Source: Cervus elaphus
Taxonomy: Eukaryota > Chordata > Mammalia > Artiodactyla > Cervidae
Reading direction: 5' to 3'
Assembly: GCF_910594005.1 (NCBI RefSeq)
Contig: NC_057817.1
Location: forward strand, 32,775,001 to 32,839,000
DNA length: 64,000 nucleotides
Below the pieces are notes generated by a model. That model made no database searches, was not told the origin of the DNA, and saw nothing but the letters and a program-made list of their open reading frames with translations. Numbering within the stretch: position 1 is the stretch's first letter; each line of letters starts with the position of its first letter. Positions 29,701-41,723 of the stretch are shown one piece after another. The translations under genes were made by a program, and so were the position numbers.

Positions 29701-31683
29701 ACTATTCAAATTGCTAAACACATTTATCAAAGAAAGTAAAAAAAAAATAGTGAGATGTCTTTATTTCTAATGACCATACTGTGTTTCCATCCAGGGTCCC
29801 CACTATTACTATTGAGGTAGCTAGGAAGATGAGTTAGTAAGTAGGAAGTCACATTTCAAAAATTATAGTTAGTGGAAAAGACTATGAATAAACTAGGAGG
29901 TATATTTCACTAGGAGATGAGACTCTCTGAACTACCCCTACCACCAAAGCACACACTATTAAATAATTATATCTGCATTCAGTCAAATTCTTCATAGGAT
30001 GTACCTCAACATATGTTATCACCTATGACTCCTTAGTTTCCCTTTTCTGTGCTTCACACTGGCCACTCCCTTTTGTTCTCATGGTCTTTATCCAGACAGG
30101 GAAGAGTAAAATTGAGTAGAGTTTCCCTTAGATTATAGTCCTGCTTCCCTGAGATTATACCATGCTCTTGACTGGAATTCTGGTTGCTGTCAAAACTCTT
30201 CAAATAGACATTTAAAGTCTCTGGGTTTACCACCATGATGACATCTCTTTTATTATGTGTAGGTTAGACCACTTTTTCTCTCTCCTAGAGGATGATCTTA
30301 TTTTCAAAATATTAGCAAATGCTTTTATTACCTCAAACATGTATTTATCACTTAGATAATTGTGACAATGTAATTGAATTGTGAGATGAATTGAAGTCAC
30401 TTCCTCTGTATTAATCATGGAACTCCACCTCTGGAAGGAACCTTAGGAAACCATCTCACCCAAGCCTCTTTGTCTACATGAGGGAATGTCTTATCAGGCA
30501 CACCATGAGGCTTCTTCTCTTAACTAAATCCAGAAATGACACAGAACAATTTACCTCAAAATTCACTTCAGCTGACACTTAAAAAATAGTGATTATTCCT
30601 TATGGTTAAACACAATCATTCTAGTTTTGTTGAACTTTATTTCTTCTTCATTAGCTTTTTTTTTTTTTCCCCCTAGAAAAGATGGGTAGAGAAAGGGAAG
30701 TATTCCAGAATTGTGGAATGACTATACAGGCAGAAGTCAGGCGAAAAAACAGGAGGTGACTCCACAGTGGTTTGGTTGAATGAATCTTGATCAAAAATAA
30801 AAATGATTAAATAAACTCTGGGGAATGACCTTGACATTCAAAGAGGTTTGGGCCTGAATTTCCTACATATGTTATATGAATTTTCCATCTCACCAGAAAG
30901 AATAGGAAAACAGTTGGTTGTTAAACTAGGGGAGAACCAGAAGAAGAGAGAGGGTAGACTTCAGATTGGAGCTCATTGAAAAAGGAAGTTGCTTGGAGAC
31001 CTGCTAGGTTGCCTTTATTGCTGCAAAAGCAACAGTCACACCCCTCACAACCTCTTGGGTGTCCCAGAAGAATCTCTCATCCACAGGTAGAGCTTATGAT
31101 GGGGAAAGTAGATGGGGAAATGCTCTGGGCACCAGGAGACCCCAGGGCTCCCTTGGTGACTAAGGCTATTTTTATAATCCAACTGTGGACAGTATGACTT
31201 CAAAGACCCTATAGAAATCTGAGAGGTAATTTTTAATTTTTACTGTATCTTATTAACCTTAAAGTGGCTGGGTGCTTTTTTAGCAGGGATGAAATGCTTT
31301 TTTAATACCAAACCAAAAAGTTGACAGTCTTTTGAGGTAATAAAGGGAAACAAGAAAAGTGAGTGTTATTAGATGTGAAGAAATTTCCATTTTCCATCTC
31401 ACTTTGGCCTCTTGACAGCAGGCACACAGACAAAGGTTGGTTTGCAGTCAGTAGCTTATCAAACCAGGGTACACAGCATGTTCCCTGGGACATCCAGTTC
31501 ACCAACAGCGGTGGGAACTTACTTCTATCTGCTCCCTGTTTATTCAAGTGTCACATGTATAGCCTCACTGATAAATGTGCTTTCATTTCAAATAGATTCT
31601 CCAAAACTTGGCTTTAAATTGATTCTACAAGCACAGGGGCACAAGGAACAAGAGACTAACTTTGTACTTAGCTTGAGGTTTCC
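29701..31683. other. Unassigned non-coding stretch
   Basis: Mixed AT-rich DNA. 30425-30600 ('ggaaggaaccttaggaaacc', 'atctcacccaagcctctttg') may be a very old LINE or MIR-related relic. A poly-T/poly-C run lies at about 30658-30674. The open frames at 31363-31810 overlap in different frames and have no recognisable domain. Confidence 0.4.
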
Positions 31684-32200
31684 TTTGTTGTTGTTCCGTT
31701 GCGAAGTCGTGACCAGTTCTTTGCGATCTCATGGACTGCAGCATGCCAGGCTCCTCTGTCCTCCACTGTCTCCCAGAGTTTGCTCAAATTCATGTCCGTT
31801 GAGGCAGTGATGCTATCTAACTATCTCATCCTCTGCTCCCCCCTTCTCCTTTTGCCTTCAGTCTTTCCCAGTGAGTCAGCTCTTGGCATCAGGTAGCTAA
31901 AGTATTTGAGCTTCAGATTTATTGTCAGTCCTTCCAATGAATATTCAGGACTGATTTCCTTTGGGTTGACTGATTGGTTCTCCTTGCAGTCCAAGGGACT
32001 CTCAAAAGTCTTCTCCAGCAACACAATTCAAAAGCATCAATCCTCCATGCTCAGCCTTCTTTTTGGTCTAAGTCTCACATCCATATGTGACTATGGGAAA
32101 AATAATAGCTTTGACGATACGGACCTTTGTCAGCAAAGTGATGTCTCTGCTTTTAAATATGCTCTCTGGGTTTGTCATAGCTTTCCTTTCAAGGAGCAAG
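31684..32200 (-). mobile_element. BovB LINE 3' end
   Basis: The plus strand carries the complement of the last part of BovB ORF2 and its 3' UTR: 'aagtcgtgaccagttctttg', 'tttgctcaaattcatgtccg', 'catcaggtagctaaagtatt', 'tccttgcagtccaagggact', 'cggacctttgtcagcaaagt'. The reading frame is broken by indels (for example near 32050, in the 'ccatgctcagcc' region). The 3' end type ('tgctcaaattcatgtcc') differs from the copies at 41.7 and 56.7 kb and resembles the one at 43.6 kb. Confidence 0.9.
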
Positions 32201-32470
32201 CATCTTTAGGGATTGTGTTAATCAGGGGCTTTCAGAATCTCTATCCAAGAACACTTCTTTCTCACCCAAAAATGTCAAATCTAAACTGCATTGAGTTTAA
32301 TTTTTAAGTTGAAGAAAATTTTGTGGTAGAAAACAATTATTTTTAAAGGTGAACAGATGAACTATGATGAAAATTACACTTGATACACAACATATATGAA
32401 AAATTATATATATCATATATGTAATATATAATATGAAACATCTTTTACTGATGTATTTTTGAGGGAGGAT

Positions 32471-32735
32471 GATGTCTCTTCAGGGAGAAGGCAATGGCAC
32501 CCCACTCCAGTACTCTTGCCTGGAAGATCCCATGGATGGAGGAGCCTGGTAGGCTGCAGTCCATGGGGTCACAAAGAGTCAGACATGACTGAGCGACTTC
32601 GCTTTCACTTTTCACTTTTATGCATTGGAGAAGGAAACGGCAACCCACTCCAGTGTGCTTGCCTGGAGAATCCCAGGGATGGGGTCGCACAGAGTCAGAC
32701 ACGACTGAAGTGACTTAGCAGCAGATGTCTCTTCA
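32471..32735 (-). mobile_element. BOV-A2 SINE with internal deletion and 12-bp target duplication
   Basis: Antisense two-monomer element from 'ggagaaggcaatggcacccc' to 'gacttagcagca'. The monomer read second on the plus strand jumps from 'gagaatcccagg' to 'gatggggtcgcac', losing roughly 30 bases compared with the copy at 23.2 kb. gatgtctcttca flanks it at 32471-32482 and 32724-32735. Confidence 0.95.
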
Positions 32736-33048
32736 AATAGAGATATACTCAAGTTTGTATATAGCACTTAATGCTTCTGGGCTTAAGATAGTTCTAAAAA
32801 TAATTTTATTTCTGAGTATCTGAATAGCAAACACTCACTGTAAAAAATATGTAAAATACAGAAACCGTATAAAAGAAAATGGAATCCTCTAGCAAACCTT
32901 TAATTAGTGATAACCACTGTTAATTTTCTGATATATCTTTCCAGTTTTTTTTGATGCATTTTAAAAACATGATAAAGACTAGACAATGTGCAGTGTAATT
33001 TGGGGATAGCATTTTACAAGTATTAAGCCAATGCCTTTGAAAAACATA

Positions 33049-33198
33049 TTTATTTATTTGGCTGTGCTGCGTCTTAGTTGCAGCATGTGGGATCTTTAGT
33101 TTCAGCATGTGAGATCTAGTTCCCCAACCAGATATCTAACCCTGGCCCCCTGCACTGGGAGCCTGAAGTCTTAGCCACTGGCCCACCAGGGAAGTTCC
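33049..33198 (-). mobile_element. CHR-2-like tRNA-derived SINE
   Basis: The plus strand reads 'atttatttatttggctgtgc', 'ttgcagcatgtgggatcttt', 'agttccccaaccagatatct', 'ctgcactgggagcctgaagt' and 'ccactggcccaccagggaag': tail, body, B box and head in reverse. Confidence 0.85.
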
Positions 33199-33329
33199 AA
33201 GCCAAAGCCTTTTTATTTCTCCTTTTTATTTCCTCGTACCTTCTCCAAGTGCAAGGTTGTATTTATGAGCTTCTTGCCCCAGGAAGCGAGGGCGTTGGTA
33301 GAGCCTGGAATCTCTTTCAGCTCATTGGC

Positions 33330-33470
33330 CCCTTCTCAGCAGTTTGTACGATCATCCAACCATGTGCTGTGACCAGAATCCTTGGGGTCAGGCTTGGCTC
33401 TTTTCTCTTCATACCCCACATCCATTTGATTAATACATTCTATTGGCTCAACCTTCAAAATATGCTTTAG
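33330..33470 (+). mobile_element. Old LINE (L2-like) body fragment
   Basis: 'agaatccttggggtcaggct', 'tggctcttttctcttcatac', 'cccacatccatttgattaat' and 'ggctcaaccttcaaaatatg' resemble the same old-LINE body that is seen at 25.4 kb. Confidence 0.4.
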
Positions 33471-33479
33471 CTGCCCTTA

Positions 33480-35435
33480 CAAACTTTGTATGCTGTACTC
33501 TCATTTTCATAGAACTAAAAAAGACTTTCTAATTCCTCTTGATTTTTTATTTGACCAACGGGTTATTTAAAAGTATGTTATTTAGTTTCTGGATATTTGA
33601 AGATTTCCTAGATATATTTCTGCTGCATATTTCTGGTTTAATTCATTTATGAACAGAGAACATGTGATTTGAATGATTTGAAATCTGTTGATGTTTGTTT
33701 TATGGTCCAGAATATCGTTTATCTTGGTAAATGATTTATATGCACCTGAAAGATTGTCTATTTTGCTGATTAAGGGTGCAGTGTTATACAAATGTCAACT
33801 AGGTCAGGTTGGTTGATAATGTTGTTTAAATCTTTGACTGTGATTGTGGATTTCTCTGCCTCTCTTTGATATTCTATAATTTGTGTGTGTGTGTCATGTA
33901 GTTTGAAGTTCTATTATTAGTCATGTTATTAGTCTGTTATATGGTCATGATTGTTATTTCCTCTTAGTGAATTAACTCCTTTATCATTATGAAATCATCT
34001 TCTTTATCCCAGATAATAATCTTTGTTCAAAAATTTACTTTTCCTGGTGTTAATATTGCCACTCCAACTTATTTTTTGACCTGTGTTAACCTGGCATATC
34101 TTTTCCCATCCTTTTACTGTTAACCTACTTGTATCTCTATATCTAAAGCATGTTTCTTTTAGGCAGCACGTAATTAGGTTTTGCTTTTGTTATCCAGTCT
34201 GACAACCTCTGCCTTTTATTTGGGATGTGTATGCCATTTAAATTTAATGTGGTTGTTTGTGTAAAAATCAATTGTCTTGCTTTCACTCCTTGCCCCATCT
34301 GTTCTTTATTTCCATTTCTCCTAATTTTCTGTCTTCTTTTGGATTAAATTTTTATTTTTTTTAATTTTAAATTTTATTATTAAAATATTTATTTACTTAT
34401 TCATTTATCTGACTGCACTGGGACTCAGTTGTGGCACATGGGATCCTTAGTGACAGCATGTGAACTCTTAGTTGTGGCGTGTGGGATCTCTTTCCCTGAC
34501 CCAGGATTGAATTCCAGCCCCCTGCATTAGGAACACAGAATCTTAACCACTGGACCACCAGGGAAGTTTCTGGATTAACTTTTTATTGATGATTCCATTT
34601 TATCCCTTTCTTAAATCATTTGGTATAACTCATTATTATGTTTTCACTTGTTGTGTTAGGATTTTAATAGAACACTTGAATTTATCCCAGTTTATCATTT
34701 TGTTGATGTATAAGAGCAATACAATGTATACTTCTATTTCTCCCCTCCCTATCTTTATGCTATTTTTTCATATATTTTATTTCTACTTATTTTATAACCC
34801 CACAGTGTATTATCATTTTTATTTAAATAATCACTTCTTTTTTCAGAGAAACTTAATTAATAATAGAGAAGCTATTATGATCCACCTATTTATTGTTTCC
34901 AAAACTTCTCATTCTCTTGTGTAGATTCAGCCTTCCATTTGGTATAAATTTTCCTTTGCCTGAAGAACTTTTAACATTTCTTGCAGTGCAATGTCTTGGT
35001 GGTAAATTATTTCAGCTTAGGTATGTTTGAAAATGTATTTTGCTTCCATTTTTGAAAGATACTTTCCCTAGGTATAGAAATCTATTCAGTTGACATGTTT
35101 TTCCCCCCAGTGTTTTGAAGATGGCTGCTTGTTTACATTGTTTCTGACCAACAATTTGCTATCTTTCTTTTCTCTGTCGGTAGTGCTTTCCTTTCCTCCC
35201 TGTTACTGGTTTCAAGGTTTTCCCTTTATCTTTGCTTTATTGAAAATTTTGATTATGATGTGCCTTTGTGTAGTTTTCTTTATGCTTCTTGTCTTGTGCT
35301 TTGCTGAATGTCTTGAATCTGTGTGTTTATAGTTTTCATCAAATTAGGAAAAAATATGCCTTTATTTCTTCAAATATTTCTATGTCTCCCTTTCTCCTTC
35401 AGGGATGCTAGTTACAACTAGATTAGGACATGGAG
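33480..35435 (-). mobile_element. L1M-type LINE ORF2 body (antisense), split by a SINE
   Basis: A long antisense stretch gives the order expected for an old L1 body: 'ctaattcctcttgatttttt', 'tggtccagaatatcgtttat', 'gtcagtcatgtta'-like text, 'cctctgccttttatttggga', then after the SINE at 34376-34568, 'tttcttgcagtgcaatgtct', 'tactttccctaggtatagaa', 'ttgattatgatgtgcctttg' and 'tttcttcaaatatttctatg'. Stops occur throughout. It probably lies around the 5' part of ORF2 or a HAL1-like element. Confidence 0.7.
34376..34568 (-). mobile_element. CHR-2-like SINE inserted in the L1M body
   Basis: The plus strand shows 'atttatttacttattcattt' (tail), 'gggactcagttgtggcacat', 'gacccaggattgaattccag' and 'accactggaccaccagggaa' (head). 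L1 sequence flanks both sides; the words 'tggattaa' and 'ggattaac' on either side (34341 and 34571) may be remnants of the target duplication. Confidence 0.85.
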
Positions 35436-35479
35436 GTTGCTCACATCTCACAGATGCTTCTTCTTCCATGCCACCCACA

Positions 35480-35665
35480 TCCAGGCCACCCACACACTAT
35501 TGTATATAACTTGTTACATTTGTTTAAGGTAGGGTTAGAGAGTCAGCTTTGTGAGACAGAAATGATGTGTGTCCTATCCACAACTTCAACTCCAGCATCT
35601 AATTCTGTACCCTCCCATAGAAGGAATCCAAAAAATATTCATTTGTGGACTAATTTGCATATAAT
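35480..35665 (+). mobile_element. Possible L2 3' end fragment
   Basis: 'agtcagctttgtgagacaga', 'tgtcctatccacaacttcaa', 'ctccagcatctaattctgta' and 'ggaatccaaaaaatattcat' loosely follow the L2 3' end. Confidence 0.35.
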
Positions 35666-37203
35666 ATTTTGTGGCTTCACTGTCTTCTTGCTTAACACTT
35701 ATGATTTATTAAAGATATTAGTTTGCTAGTAAGTACAATTTGTATTAAATTGTGGATGTTGAAGACAAATAGAAAAGAGTGGTCCCCTTGGTGCTTGGCA
35801 GTGGAGTTTTAGACTGAAATTCTCTACAGGCTGTTCAACTGCAGTGGGAACAGTGGAATATTAAATCCATGACTTCATCCCAGATGTTTCTTTTCTTGAC
35901 TCACTTTCAACACTTCAAATCAACAAGTTAGATGAATACTAAGTTGCAAACTGACCAAAGTAAACTTTTCCTTAGTTATTTCAGATTACTAGCATTCCAG
36001 GGAAATTATGAATCAGTTATATTCTAATAAATATTCTTCTTGCTTTTGTCTTATTTATCTTCTTCGAACTTTATGCCATTATTTTAACAAACTTTTTTTC
36101 TGGTTAGCTTAAACTTGACCATCTGGAAGTAATATTGGTTTTATTTAAAATAATGCATAGTATTCTGAAATGGGAATTTTATTTTAACAATAGGCAGTAA
36201 TGGTCTTTTGTAGGTGCCTGAGATGAGATGATTGAAATACAGGAAAACATGAGTAACTAGTCAATATCAAAGGAGTGGGAAGGAAAAAATACAAATATTA
36301 TTTTTTTTCTGTCTTTACATGTGCATTGCAATAATATATTTAATTTAAAAACATAATTCTTAAAGAATCTGAATCTGAATTTTTCTTGAACAAGTATTTA
36401 TAATTTATCAATATTTCAGTCACAACAGAGAGGAAATGGAAATATATCTAGCAAAATACTTCTGTCTTTATAAGAGCTAAGAGAAAAGTGTGTTGTGGGA
36501 CCACACACAGTAATACCACATTACTTTCTCTCCTAGCCATTCATTCTTCCCTCAGTACCTCACATGTCCTTATGACCTCTAGCCTCCAAGGGCCAACCTT
36601 TCCTTTAATACCAGTTAACTTAATCCAAACTCCTGACCTGCACAACTGCATGAAGTCTAGGTTATATAACTGCCCTCATCAAGTATATCTGAGAGTCCTC
36701 ACGGATGCTTATAGTTCCTCAAAAATGTTCCCCTACGTTTGTCCCTTTAGTCAACCACTGTTCTCCAAACTTATGCTCCCCTCTCATACAATAGCTTGTC
36801 CACCCTGCTGTGGCTTCTCCCTTACCGCACCCCATGCATGGGTCTGGACACCTTCATTTCTCTGAAACATTAGTAAATAAGTTTGAGTTTTTAAGGAGAC
36901 TTCATTGAAGACTTGGAGGCCACTAAATGGACTGTAGTAATATGACCAAATATCCAGCTATCACTATGCTTAATTCCATTATCTGTACCCTTCCATGTGT
37001 CATCTTCTATGTTTTCTTTCTCCTTGATCCTCAGAATGCTGCCTTCTTCGAGGATCATTGCCTGCATCCTCCCACCTGAAATCCAGCTCAATTACTCATG
37101 ACCTCAAGATCGCCGGATCTCCCAGACCTTTTCCTTTCCTGCTCTTAGGTTAGTTGGCAGGAGGAGTTCCTATTTGCTTAGGAGCACATCTACTTTCCAT
37201 TGT
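35666..37203. other. Unassigned non-coding stretch
   Basis: AT-rich to 36480. Then comes a 125-codon open frame (36488-36865) with Ser/Pro/Leu-rich composition and no recognisable domain. It might be an ancient repeat-derived frame, but I cannot support a gene. Confidence 0.4.
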
Positions 37204-37317
37204 TGGAGAAGGAAATGGCTCTCCAGTATTCCTGTCTGGGAAATCCTATGGAGAGAGGAGCCTGACAGGCTGTAGCCCATGGGGTCGCAGGAGTCGGGCA
37301 CAGCTGAGAGACTAGAC
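37204..37317 (-). mobile_element. Bov-A monomer SINE
   Basis: Antisense monomer: 'tggagaaggaaatggctctc', 'cagtattcctgtctgggaaa', 'tcgcaggagtcgggcacagc'. It is followed by a short (CCA)n run (37317-37330). It lacks the 'acccact' block seen in other copies. Confidence 0.88.
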
Positions 37318-37890
37318 CACCACCACCACCCTCCACTGCAGCATGTGATTGCCCCATCCACCTCCCTCATCCATTGCTTAGACAAGACACTCTCAGCAGC
37401 TGACTCTACATCTCCCAAGGTCTTAACAGCACATCAGCAGAACAAAACCAAGCAATCCGGCACTTCTGAACCAACCTCATTTACTTCTTTGTGGTCTGCT
37501 CTCTGGTAAAAGATGAAGATCCGATCAGATCCCGAGGCTCTTCTTGGCACTGCCTAGGGGTATTGCAATGTCTCTCAGGAACCCTCTCCTTTATGGCGCG
37601 CCTGTGAAAATTAGAAAAAAGTGCCATTTTTCCCAGAAGACTAGCACCTCATGGACTGGGGAGCAGAGTGTTGCCTGAGTTCTCCCCTCTTAGACAAGTG
37701 TCCTGGAGTAGGATCCAATTTACCTGCAGCTCCATGGTGGCTCTGATTCTGCAAAGGCTTAGACCTGGCAAAGATCCATCCTAAGGTAGGTCATAAGAAA
37801 AGAGCTGAAATTGTGCTAAAACATCTGCATTAGTACTAATATTAGTATCACCTTGTTAGTTTAGGGCTTTCTGTGGCACTCCCCCGATTC

Positions 37891-37908
37891 CGCCCCCCCC
37901 CCCGCCCC
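37891..37908. repeat. Poly-C tract
   Basis: C-run interrupted by single G residues, preceded by 'ctcccccgatt' and followed by 'cccctgcc'. The minus strand could form a G-quadruplex; the run length may also be unreliable. Confidence 0.65.
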
Positions 37909-37996
37909 TGCCAAGGGGAGAGTTTATAGGTTATAAATCTATAACCAAACTGGCTCACAGAAATGGTTTATTCTAGACCAAAAGGAACCTCTGCTC

Positions 37997-38051
37997 CAGA
38001 GCTCCCCTTCTTGAACAGAAGGGGAACAGAGCTCCCCTCCTTGAACACAAG
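37997..38051. repeat. Short tandem duplication, period 30
   Basis: 'cagagctccccttcttgaac' at 37997 is repeated as 'cagagctcccctccttgaac' at 38027. It is followed at 38063-38080 by 'ccttaaaccttaaacctt'. A small, local, slippage-type duplication. Confidence 0.75.
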
Positions 38052-39999
38052 AAATACAGTTACCTTAAACCTTAAACCTTCAGAGTACAGGTCCCAACTT
38101 CCTCAAGAAAACCTTTTTATTGAGAGAAAAATTTTTGTTTACCTTCTTGAAAACTGCTTATAATTTTAAAAGGTTGGAAAAAACCAGAAGAGGCAAAGCC
38201 TATGAGGCCACCCTGTTTCCCTGATTCTTATTACATTACAGTGGAACTTTCTGGATGAGAGGTTTTTAGGATGAAAATCTCATTTTTCTATTGAGAGGAA
38301 GCAAAAATCAAGAATGCTTAAAGAAAAGCAAAAAGCTTTTACATGTCTACATTTATTATCTGATTTAAGGGGGAACACACCAATAACTGCTGCCCAATCA
38401 GGTTTAGGCACAGCACATACCCCTCCTCCTTCCATCCCAGTCAGGCAAATGGGGGTGGAGGAGGTCTTCCTGGGGCAGGCAAGGTCTCAACTAAGCCCCG
38501 AGGGACTTGGAGAATCCCCAGGCCAGACCCTCATCCCTTGTAACCTCTGGCAGTTGCATGCATAAGCCTAGTTTACAGAGCAGACCATGAGGCCTAGAGC
38601 TTTCAGGCCTCCCTCTGCTTCCTTGATTCCCTTCTGCAAGCTCATTGATCATTGTTTGTTAGAGTATATTGTGTACTCTGGGCTGCAAATTGCAAAATTT
38701 CAAGTAAAGAGGGGAGCCACCTATCTTTGTGTCACCCATGATGACAGCTTTGAGATCATGCAGAACAGAACGTTATGTCTGGTCAGGGCATCCAGGAAGG
38801 TTCCCTGGAGGAGAAGGCTGAGGCCTTGAAGGCAAGGAGATACCAGCCAGGCATTTTCCAGGCTCTGCTTCCAGACTGGGGCCAGGACAAGAGGCTGGGA
38901 TCCAGGGTAGTTGGGAGAGCTCTGAATTGTGGCATGGAGGCAGGAGTAATGGTAGGATAGGGGAGGTGGGAGGGTGAGGATAGGGTGAGAACCTGAGCGG
39001 GCTAAGTCCAAATGCTGACAGGGTCTCCATGGCCCAGTTTGGAGGCACTGCTCCCTCCTTGATGATCTCAGGGTCTTCCCCTCACCTTGGGAGGGAGGCA
39101 GGATGGCCCATCTCAATACAAAGTCCTTATTCTTTTTCTCTGTCTTGATTCTTGCTTCAATCCTCAAATACTGTGTATATAGGTTGAAGTTTATGCTACT
39201 AGAAAGAATAAATAAATAAAAAGTCACAAAGAAGAGCTCTTTGCTAACACTTTAGTGTTTGTTCATATTCTTATTTGCTTGTTTTGAAAATGAAAACATT
39301 TCTAAAAGCATTTTTTTTTTAAAACCAGGAAATACCGTGCTTGTGATTGCAATCTCATGTACATTCTCTTTTTCCTCTGGGAATGTCTTCTACACTCAAG
39401 TGAAATCTCCCTGGTCAAATGCGGGCAAGTTTCCAAAGAAACCCCAATAGCATGAGGAATTACCCCTGCTTCACTGTGTTGGCCAAATTTTAGTTTCAGG
39501 CAAAGGCTCTTACAAAAACAATCTGTGAAACAAGAATGTATTTGTCTAAAGTAAGAAATAAGCTCTCAAGTATCCCCAGTGGGGATATAATTTTATCAGC
39601 TATTATTTAGCAATCTTAGATATGGTCTTAGAGATGAAGTTCTGTGTTCTTTTGAAAGAAAACTACAATAGCCTCATACATCAAGTGCCTGGCTACTGAA
39701 GGTGTTGGAGATACCATTTACATGAGGCCATCTATTTGACTCCAGTTTATTTTGTTACTGTCTTTTTAAAAAATAAAGCTATTAAATGGAATATTAACTA
39801 ATAGGGTCCTTAGATATTCATGTAAGTAGACCAAAGGGTTATAAAAACACAGAAATATGAACACGTTTCTATCATGTGGATCCTATCATGTGGATTAAAA
39901 TACTTGCTCCCATCCAGTGATGCATGTGACAGAATAAAGGATCCACCTCCTCTCTCCCTGATTTCCCAAATACCCTCTGGAGAGTGGGTTCACACAAGG

Positions 40000-40048
40000 G
40001 TAAACTTTGGGGTATAAATCTGGGATGAGATGGTCTTCCAGAGAATAA

Positions 40049-40116
<68 letters not shown>

Positions 40117-41104
40117 ACTTTGGTTATCCTAGGGTTGCTGAAGACCTTTGAAACGTGAAAGATTATATCAGCTGCTTACTCCTCTCCACAACCACCATTG
40201 TATTCTTTTATATTCATGCCCTAAGAAAGCTGAACACTCAGACATTTTGTGTTTGAGAATCTAAAAAAAGGAGCTACTAGCCTGCAAGGGGGAAAACACT
40301 GGTTCTGTGAATGGTAGATGCTGAGAACACGTTGAATCTGAAAAGTAAGTGTGTCTATGAATGGAGGCAGGGGACAAGGTTGTAATGAGAGACGTCAGGT
40401 CAGTGTGTGGAGCAGGGGTGAACACAGGACCTGACCTGTTGCCACAGGCTAGCCACCACTTCACCTCTATGCTCATCCTGTTATCACAATAGGAAGAGTT
40501 GTCACGTGACTTAGGGATTGCAGGTCCCTAAGACCTTAGAACACCCTGAGCTGGGCTCAGGGGGAACATTGCAAATCATTTCAAGTGACTCCAGTTCATG
40601 ACGAGTGAGCCATGGGGGAGTGGTGTATCACAGGATCTCTTAGATCAAGAATGATCATCATTAGTAAACATGTATGTGAGCTTTGAAGTAGGGAAAGGAA
40701 AAACACAGACATACAGGTAAGTCCTTATCACAGGACCTTGCCTTAACAATAGGCAGAAAAGCGAGAGCAACATAGTTCTGTTACGTTTATATGTTTATAT
40801 GTCATGGGAAATCAATGTGCAGGCTGAAGTTATGATTTCAGCTGAGACTTGGGGTCCTCTTCCAAGCTCATTGGTTATTGTAGAACTCAGTTCTGTATGG
40901 TTGTAGGACTGAGATCCTAAATTCTTAGCGGCCCAGTTTCCCACCACAAGGTCCTCCTCACAACATGGCAGTTTACTCCTTCCAATTCAAGAGGAGAGTG
41001 TCACTTCTGCTATGAAGCCTCTCAGGAAAGAACTGAACTGTGTAATAAAGAATTCACTTGATTAGGTCAGGCCCACCCGGGATGACATTCCCTCCACACT
41101 GCCA
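40000..41104. other. Unassigned stretch around a microsatellite
   Basis: Apart from the compound dinucleotide repeat, no repeat family or exon was recognised. The 71-codon minus frame at 40261-40476 has no supporting motif. Confidence 0.4.
40050..40116. repeat. Compound (TG)n(GA)n microsatellite
   Basis: About 25 uninterrupted TG units are followed by nine GA units. This is the longest simple repeat in the window and very likely polymorphic. Confidence 0.95.
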
Positions 41105-41723
41105 CCCTTTTACCCATTTTTAAGTGTATAGTTCAGTGGCATTGAGTATACACATTGTCGTGCAACTATCACCACTATCCATCTCTAGAAGTTTTTCAAC
41201 ATCCTATACTGAAACTGTACCCATGAAATAAAAACTTTCTACCTTTCCCACCTCCCAGCTTTAGTAATCACTGTTGTATCTTTCAGTGAATCTGACTATT
41301 CCAGTTACCTCATGTAGGTGGAATTATACAGTATTTCCCTGCCATTTGTCTTCAAATTTCATCCGTGTTGTAACATATATTAGAATTTCACTGGACTGAG
41401 AATATTCCATTGAACGTATATACCACATTTTGTCTATCCATGCACCCATCGATCAACATTTAGTTTGTTTCTATCTTTAGGCTCATATGAACAAATATGA
41501 GTTTACTTTCAATTCTTTTGTGAATTTACCAAAAGTGAAATTTCTGCGTGGAATGGTAATTCAGTGTTTACTTTATTAAAGTACTATCATACTGTTTCTA
41601 CACTGTTTTATATCTCAACCAACTGTGCACAGATAGACTAACACTGGGTGTTTTCCACTTTTTTGATAACAGCATTACTACTGGATATGAAGTGATATCT
41701 CTCTGTGGCTTTGATTTGCATAT
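41105..41723 (-). mobile_element. L1M-type LINE 3' end (antisense), left part
   Basis: 'ttttaagtgtatagttcagt', 'ggcattgagtatacacattg', 'caactatcaccactatccat', 'ccatttgtcttcaaatttca' and 'gctttgatttgcat' are the complement of an old L1 3' UTR and ORF2 end. Its continuation lies beyond the BovB insertion, at 42495-42625. Confidence 0.75.

Larger units (their letters stand above)
37318..39999. other. Unassigned stretch with small tandem repeats
   Basis: Notable small features are an 8-bp GGCGCGCC at 37595-37602, a poly-C tract at 37891-37908 and a 30-bp tandem duplication at 37997-38051 (separate entries). 38790-38890 ('ggttccctggaggagaaggc', 'ataccagccaggcattttcc') may be an antisense old-LINE fragment. 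The 168-codon minus frame at 38721-39227 has no domain and overlaps several others. Confidence 0.4.

Noticed and set aside
36488..36865. 125-codon plus-strand frame
   Set aside because: Low-complexity Ser/Leu/Pro content with no recognisable family; could be repeat-derived but unsupported as a gene.
37595..37602. GGCGCGCC octamer, rare in mammalian DNA
   Set aside because: Isolated; no CpG island or other signal around it, so no function can be argued.
38721..39227. 168-codon minus-strand frame
   Set aside because: No motif, several overlapping frames on both strands, and part of it looks like an antisense old LINE.
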